Shown here: in pieces, positions 60,501-64,000 of the stretch
How positions within the stretch are numbered: position 1 is the first letter of the stretch
Layout of the letters: every line of letters starts with the position of its first letter
Assembly: GCF_000270305.1 (NCBI RefSeq)
Contig: NC_015737.1
Location: 739,501 to 803,500, forward strand
Length of the DNA stretch: 64,000 nt
Reading direction: 5' to 3'
Source: Clostridium sp. SY8519
GTDB lineage: Bacteria > Bacillota > Clostridia > Lachnospirales > Lachnospiraceae
Notes under the pieces: generated by a model
Databases searched by the model: none
Told to the model about the DNA's origin: nothing
The model's input: the letters and a program-made list of their open reading frames with translations, nothing else
Position numbers and translations under genes: made by a program

Positions 60501-60717
60501 TGTAACCCGGCCTGTCAAAATCTTTTCCTGACTGCCGGTCAATGAAAATGGATTTTTCATCAATTCCAGCTTCTTTTAAGGCTGAAATCTGTCTGGCCAG
60601 ATTCTGATCCTTACTGGATACTCTGGCATATCCGAACTTATGCACTGTTTTCACGCTCAAAATGCTTCTGCCCTCCCTGTCGTTTTTCCTGAAATATCTG
60701 ATTTCCTTCGATTCCAT
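60430..60717 (-). pseudogene. Serine resolvase, N-terminal fragment
   Basis: About 50 codons match the N-terminal catalytic region of small resolvases/invertases: FGYARVSSKDQNLARQ with the nucleophile Ser, then IFIDRQSGKDFDRPGY. The frame is cut after GYRKL at the tandem repeats; catalytic Arg residues and the DNA-binding domain are absent. Confidence 0.8.
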
Positions 60718-60773
60718 ATCTTTATGTTACCTTCCTGTTTGTCAAGAAAGCAAAGCGCAGAGGGGAAGCACAG

Positions 60774-60819
60774 AAAAAAATATCCCGCACCCTTTGCATA
60801 GCAAAGGATACGGGATATT
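60774..60819 (-). terminator. Terminator after DUF438 gene
   Basis: AATATCCCGCACCCTTTGC pairs with GCAAAGGATACGGGATATT, followed by seven T on the minus strand. Similar in plan to the hairpin at 46242. Confidence 0.85.
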
Positions 60820-60850
60820 CTCAATTTCTCAGGAGTCCGTGCTGTCTGTT

Positions 60851-62392
60851 TTATCTGCTGCCAAAATGTTCCTTCGCAAACTCCATATCCTGTACAAACT
60901 CCGCCGTACCGACATAGTTTCCTTCTGCGTCCCGTACAGCCATATACTTCACCAGCATCGTGCGTCCGCCCTTTTCCATCCATACCGGCACGCAGTCCTG
61001 TCTGCCGTTCCGGAAATCCTCTATGATCTGGCGAACCATCGGTTCGATCTTCGGCGGATGGCAGGAAAACACCTCACGGTCGATCGCCATTCCGGGACGT
61101 TTGAACACTTTCGGTCCTTCGTTAAAGAATCGATTGATGTTATCCGCATCGACAAAAGTGATCTCCATGGGAATCGTATTCAGAAGGGCCGTCAGCTGTT
61201 CCACGGTCATGTGCCCTCCGGGCATCACAACCTCGCCCGCATACGAAGGCGCATCCGAACGGGTTTTTTCTGCGTCATCCCATACCTCGCTTTCCACACC
61301 GAAGCACACGGCATAATCTTTCGCGTCACGGTAAATACTCTTCCACTCTTCTTCCGTAAAGTTGTCCGCACAGATCGGGAATAAAATATTCTTCTCTTTA
61401 TAGACCATTTCTTCCGCACGTTTCAGTACGGCTTCCACTCTGGCCTTCCATGCATCTCCGCGCTCCTCTTCGTTTTCCAATGTCCGCAGCTCGTCGCGGA
61501 TTTCATCATCCACGGTCCACATCACATCGGAAGGGCCGGAGATATCGTATTTTACCTTAAGCAGCGGATAAAGCAGATCGCCCTTCTTTGCGTAATGAAT
61601 GGAAAGTTCACGGATTTTCGAAAGCAGCGATGCATCCTCTGTTGACCGGAATGTATCCAGCAGCGCAGCAAATGCCTGATTTTCTCTTGTCAGCGTCTGC
61701 AGCGGATGGCCGGAAATTTCCTCCAGGGCAGCCGCCCGCGCATTTCTGGCATCGGAGGGTTCCTGTCGGCCGGTTTTCTGCTTCTGGTCCTGTTCTGTTT
61801 CCCGGCTCTGTTCGCTTTCTGTTCCCTGTTTCTGATTCTGCCTCTGCAGCGACTGTTCCACCGCCTTTTCCGCATTGGCAATCTGCTCTTCGCGGGTCGC
61901 TCCGTGAAACAGCGCCGAGTGAATATCGCAGAGTTTCTGCACTTCGGAAAGAGGTGTGCCTTCCTTCATTAATTCCTGTTCGGCTTTCATAATCTCCGCC
62001 GCATCCACCTGTTCGAATTCCCGCACAAAATCTGTGCGGACACTCTCCAGGTCTTCCCCTGCTCCAAGGCGGCGCAGATAGGCTTTCAGCTGTCCGGTAC
62101 GGTCATCCGCTTCCGCTGCCGGCTGTGTCTCACCGACAGCTTCGGACATGCTGTTTTCAGGAAATTCTCCGGTCAGCTCAAACCCGTTTTTCATCAGTGC
62201 CGCTGCAATATCTGCCATGGAGATATTTTTCATTTTGGCGCCTTTCGGAATCGTCATGATTTTTCCTACCGAGTGAAGCACAGGTTTCTTTGTAATCTCA
62301 GTGAAGCCGAGCTCTGCCATAAGATCAATCAGTTCCGGGTATTCTTTCGTCAGTTCAAAAACGGTGCGTGTCAAATCTATTTTTTTGGTCAT
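60851..62392 (-). CDS. DUF438/hemerythrin/PAS multidomain protein
   Basis: Protein of 513 residues. DUF1858 near 1-65 (LTRTVFELTKEYPELIDLMA), DUF438 near 100-165 (LKAYLRRLGAGEDLESVRTD), a hydrophilic linker of Gln/Glu/Lys near 170-215, a hemerythrin-like HHE region near 220-375 (His in LSIHYAKKGDLLYP and MVYKEKNILFP), and a PAS domain near 385-510 (ITFVDADNINRFF, HPPKIEPMVRQI). A cytosolic iron or redox sensor of unknown output; no kinase domain. Confidence 0.87.
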   Translation of the reverse strand: MTKKIDLTRTVFELTKEYPELIDLMAELGFTEITKKPVLHSVGKIMTIPKGAKMKNISMADIAAALMKNGFELTGEFPENSMSEAVGETQPAAEADDRTGQLKAYLRRLGAGEDLESVRTDFVREFEQVDAAEIMKAEQELMKEGTPLSEVQKLCDIHSALFHGATREEQIANAEKAVEQSLQRQNQKQGTESEQSRETEQDQKQKTGRQEPSDARNARAAALEEISGHPLQTLTRENQAFAALLDTFRSTEDASLLSKIRELSIHYAKKGDLLYPLLKVKYDISGPSDVMWTVDDEIRDELRTLENEEERGDAWKARVEAVLKRAEEMVYKEKNILFPICADNFTEEEWKSIYRDAKDYAVCFGVESEVWDDAEKTRSDAPSYAGEVVMPGGHMTVEQLTALLNTIPMEITFVDADNINRFFNEGPKVFKRPGMAIDREVFSCHPPKIEPMVRQIIEDFRNGRQDCVPVWMEKGGRTMLVKYMAVRDAEGNYVGTAEFVQDMEFAKEHFGSR

Positions 62393-62596
62393 ATCTGTAA
62401 TTCCTCCTTGCTTTTACGGGAAGTTTAACATAACGCATCTGTAAATTATGTGGTAATAACCACATTTTATTTTTTTATCCGCAAATCAAGTCGGTCCATT
62501 CAGAATCTGTTCTTTCTGTCCGAGCAGAATCTGTCATTTTGAAAGGGCTTTTCAAAGAATTTTCTCCGGATAGATCCAGAACAAATATATCAGGGA

Positions 62597-63205
62597 TCAG
62601 TTCCCCGCCCTCACACAAAGCCATGTACCGCGCGCATCTGCCTGGATATCCGTAAATCCGGCCTGTGAAAGAAGTTTCCTCAGCAGATCTGCATCATACA
62701 GTCTCATGCCGTCAATTATTTTTGAGAACTTTACCGCTTCCTTATCATGTCCGTTGGATTCGTTGCAGATAAAGAAAATCCCGTCTGACTTCAAAACCTT
62801 GCGTATGCCTTCAAATGTTGTCTCAGGTTCCGGCCAAAAATATACGGTCTCGAAAGCCGTCACAAGATCGAAGGTACCCGCAGCAAAAGGAAGGGCGCTG
62901 ACATCACCCTGCAGGATTTCACAGCGTTCGTCCCGGATTGCCTTCCGATTCACTTTTCTGGATTCCGCTGCGCTCACTTCGGAATAATCCAGGCCTGTGA
63001 CATGACCGTTCGGCACTTTCTCCAGCAGGCGGCGCACATTTGCGCCTCCGCCGCAGCCTGCATCCAGAATCCGCGCATCCGGAGCAATATTCAGATGGTC
63101 TAGCCCCCATTCCGCCAGCTTTGCATGGGATCCTCCATTCATCCCTTTTACCATCAGTTTTCCGCCGAATCCGACCGGCTTTCTGGTATTCTGAAAAAAT
63201 GACAT
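62597..63205 (-). CDS. Class I SAM-dependent methyltransferase
   Basis: Methyltransferase of 202 residues. SAM motif I LDAGCGGGANV near residue 46, acidic VTGLDYSE near 70, motif II GDVSALPFAAGTFDLV near 100. UbiE/Coq5-like small-molecule type. AGGAGG precedes the ATG, and the palindrome TTAGTT-TC-AACTAA (63225-63238) lies just upstream. Substrate unknown. Confidence 0.87.
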   Translation of the reverse strand: MSFFQNTRKPVGFGGKLMVKGMNGGSHAKLAEWGLDHLNIAPDARILDAGCGGGANVRRLLEKVPNGHVTGLDYSEVSAAESRKVNRKAIRDERCEILQGDVSALPFAAGTFDLVTAFETVYFWPEPETTFEGIRKVLKSDGIFFICNESNGHDKEAVKFSKIIDGMRLYDADLLRKLLSQAGFTDIQADARGTWLCVRAGN

Positions 63206-63224
63206 GCCTTGTACCTCCTATTCA

Positions 63225-63238
63225 TTAGTTTCAACTAA
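63225..63238. promoter_or_regulatory. Palindrome TTAGTT-N2-AACTAA before methyltransferase gene
   Basis: Perfect 6+6 dyad next to the ribosome binding site. A related AGTT-N4-AACT dyad lies near 63325. Looks like a MarR/TetR-type operator. The rest of 63206-63518 shows no supportable gene. Confidence 0.45.
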
Positions 63239-63437
63239 CTTCATGGTGATTTTTTAGAGAAACCCATTAAGAGTTTCTCCTTAACACAGAAGTATTCTGC
63301 ATTGTATTTAAGCTTAGTTTTCCGTTAGTTCATTAACTATCTCTTTAACTGTCTCATATTTTACCAATGAGCAAGTGAAAGCGCAAGCTCTCTGTAACAG
63401 TTCCTGCGTGTTCTGCTGATGGTATATTGCAAATAAA

Positions 63438-63464
63438 TGGGCAGCTCCTTCATGGAACTGCCCA
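63438..63464 (-). terminator. Hairpin after the methionyl-tRNA synthetase gene
   Basis: TGGGCAG/CTGCCCA stem with inner TCC/GGA pairing. On the minus strand it is followed by a T-rich stretch. Confidence 0.6.
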
Positions 63465-63518
63465 TTCAATGTCAAAATATGCGATTGCTTTTTGTTTTCT
63501 ATGGCAAAACGGCATCTT

Positions 63519-64000
63519 TTAATACAGCTTTGCTCCCGCCGGAATATGATCATCCACCAGAAGCAGATGCAGTTTTTCTTCGCCCTCTTCCTCATGAACC
63601 GCGGAAAGCAGCATACCGCAGGAGTCAACCCCCATCATGGCTCTCGGCGGAAGGTTCACGATGGCAATGGCCGTTTTCCCAACCAGTTCTTCCGGTTCAT
63701 AGAATGCATGGATCCCGCTTAAAATTGTGCGTTCCGTGCCGGTTCCGTCATCCAGGGTGAACTGCAGAAGCTTCTTGGATTTCGGTACTGCCACGCAGTC
63801 TTTGATCTTGACCGCACGGAAATCGCTCTTGCTGAAGGTGTCAAAATCCACCATCTCCTCAAACAGTGGTTCCACTTTTACCTTGGAAAAGTCAATGACT
63901 TCCGGCTTCTCCTCTGCCGGATTGGCAAGGAATCCCTTTGCCTTGGAAGCCTTTGTATCGCTGTCCAGGGACTTCATCGTGGGGAAGAGCAGCACGTCAC
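63519..64000 (-). CDS. metG: Methionyl-tRNA synthetase C-terminal part, 5' end beyond window
   Basis: The visible 160 codons run off the right edge. From about 63850 to 63519 they encode the EMAPII/Trbp111-type tRNA-binding OB fold found at the C-terminus of many bacterial MetRS (FSKSDFRAVKIKDCVAVPKS, GTERTILSGIHAFYEPEELV, NLPPRAMMGVDSCGMLLSAV). The preceding LLFPTMKS resembles the LFPR joint between the synthetase core and this domain. A stand-alone tRNA-binding protein is less likely because the frame stays open to the edge. Confidence 0.78.
   Translation of the reverse strand, partial: DVLLFPTMKSLDSDTKASKAKGFLANPAEEKPEVIDFSKVKVEPLFEEMVDFDTFSKSDFRAVKIKDCVAVPKSKKLLQFTLDDGTGTERTILSGIHAFYEPEELVGKTAIAIVNLPPRAMMGVDSCGMLLSAVHEEEGEEKLHLLLVDDHIPAGAKLY

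Noticed and set aside
63314-63628. Minus-strand frame of 104 codons overlapping metG end
   Set aside because: Overlaps the tRNA-binding domain in another frame. The last 40 codons look plausible but have no start of their own.
1-64000. CRISPR array, tRNA or rRNA gene
   Set aside because: No regularly spaced identical repeats of CRISPR type, no cloverleaf and no rRNA-like stretch were noticed; a covariance search was not possible.

Overview
The window reads as chromosome of a fermentative anaerobic Firmicute of the class Clostridia, probably a gut organism. The basis is the set of flavodiiron protein, acyl-CoA dehydrogenase with a rubredoxin domain, CoA-transferase and thiolase genes, ATP-type PEP carboxykinase, strong AGGAGG ribosome binding sites, moderate G+C, and phage and recombinase genes of clostridial type. 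No rRNA, tRNA or CRISPR array was recognised.

Region 1 (1-16.15 kb) is a catabolic locus, almost all on the minus strand: an MFS transporter, a cupin, a carnitine-dehydrogenase-like 3-hydroxyacid dehydrogenase, a thiolase, a divergent LysR regulator, a translationally coupled three-gene flavin/iron-sulfur oxidoreductase, a two-subunit CoA-transferase, two short-chain dehydrogenases, two tandem 6-oxocamphor-hydrolase-like crotonases and a beta-keto acid cleavage enzyme (BKACE). Together these enzymes fit reductive degradation of phloroglucinol or a similar cyclic 1,3-diketone precursor: ring reduction, hydrolytic ring opening, oxidation to 3,5-dioxohexanoate, cleavage with acetyl-CoA, CoA transfer and thiolysis. 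A 21-bp palindrome, GTTAT-N11-ATAAC, lies upstream of four units here. In three of them it sits at the same distance from the -10 box, which suggests one LysR-controlled regulon.

Region 2 (16.71-36.52 kb) is a foreign island of about 19.8 kb. It splits a small host gene whose 5' part (16463-16713) and 3' part (36524-36601) rejoin in frame to 108 codons. It carries a DnaQ-like exonuclease, two large serine recombinases, a reduced prophage (chimeric tape-measure/tail protein, tail-tip proteins, holin, endolysin), an IS110 relic, a secreted CAP-domain protein, a MerR-like regulator and a truncated Old-Yellow-Enzyme/epimerase fusion.

Region 3 (36.6-64 kb) is mostly housekeeping and redox genes: glycogen phosphorylase, AraC, glyoxalase-like and Crp/Fnr proteins, an acyl-CoA dehydrogenase/EtfA/rubredoxin fusion next to a flavodiiron protein, a DnaJ-like protein, an EamA exporter behind a short attenuator leader (possible guanidine-IV riboswitch), pckA, an ADP-ribosylglycohydrolase, glpK, a nitroreductase, a URO-D methyltransferase, a LysR/YxjG-type methionine synthase pair, two hemerythrin proteins, a pyruvyl transferase, a SAM methyltransferase and the 3' end of a methionyl-tRNA synthetase gene. 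Several decayed genes lie between them (DUF4143, EamA, YoeB-like toxin, resolvase).
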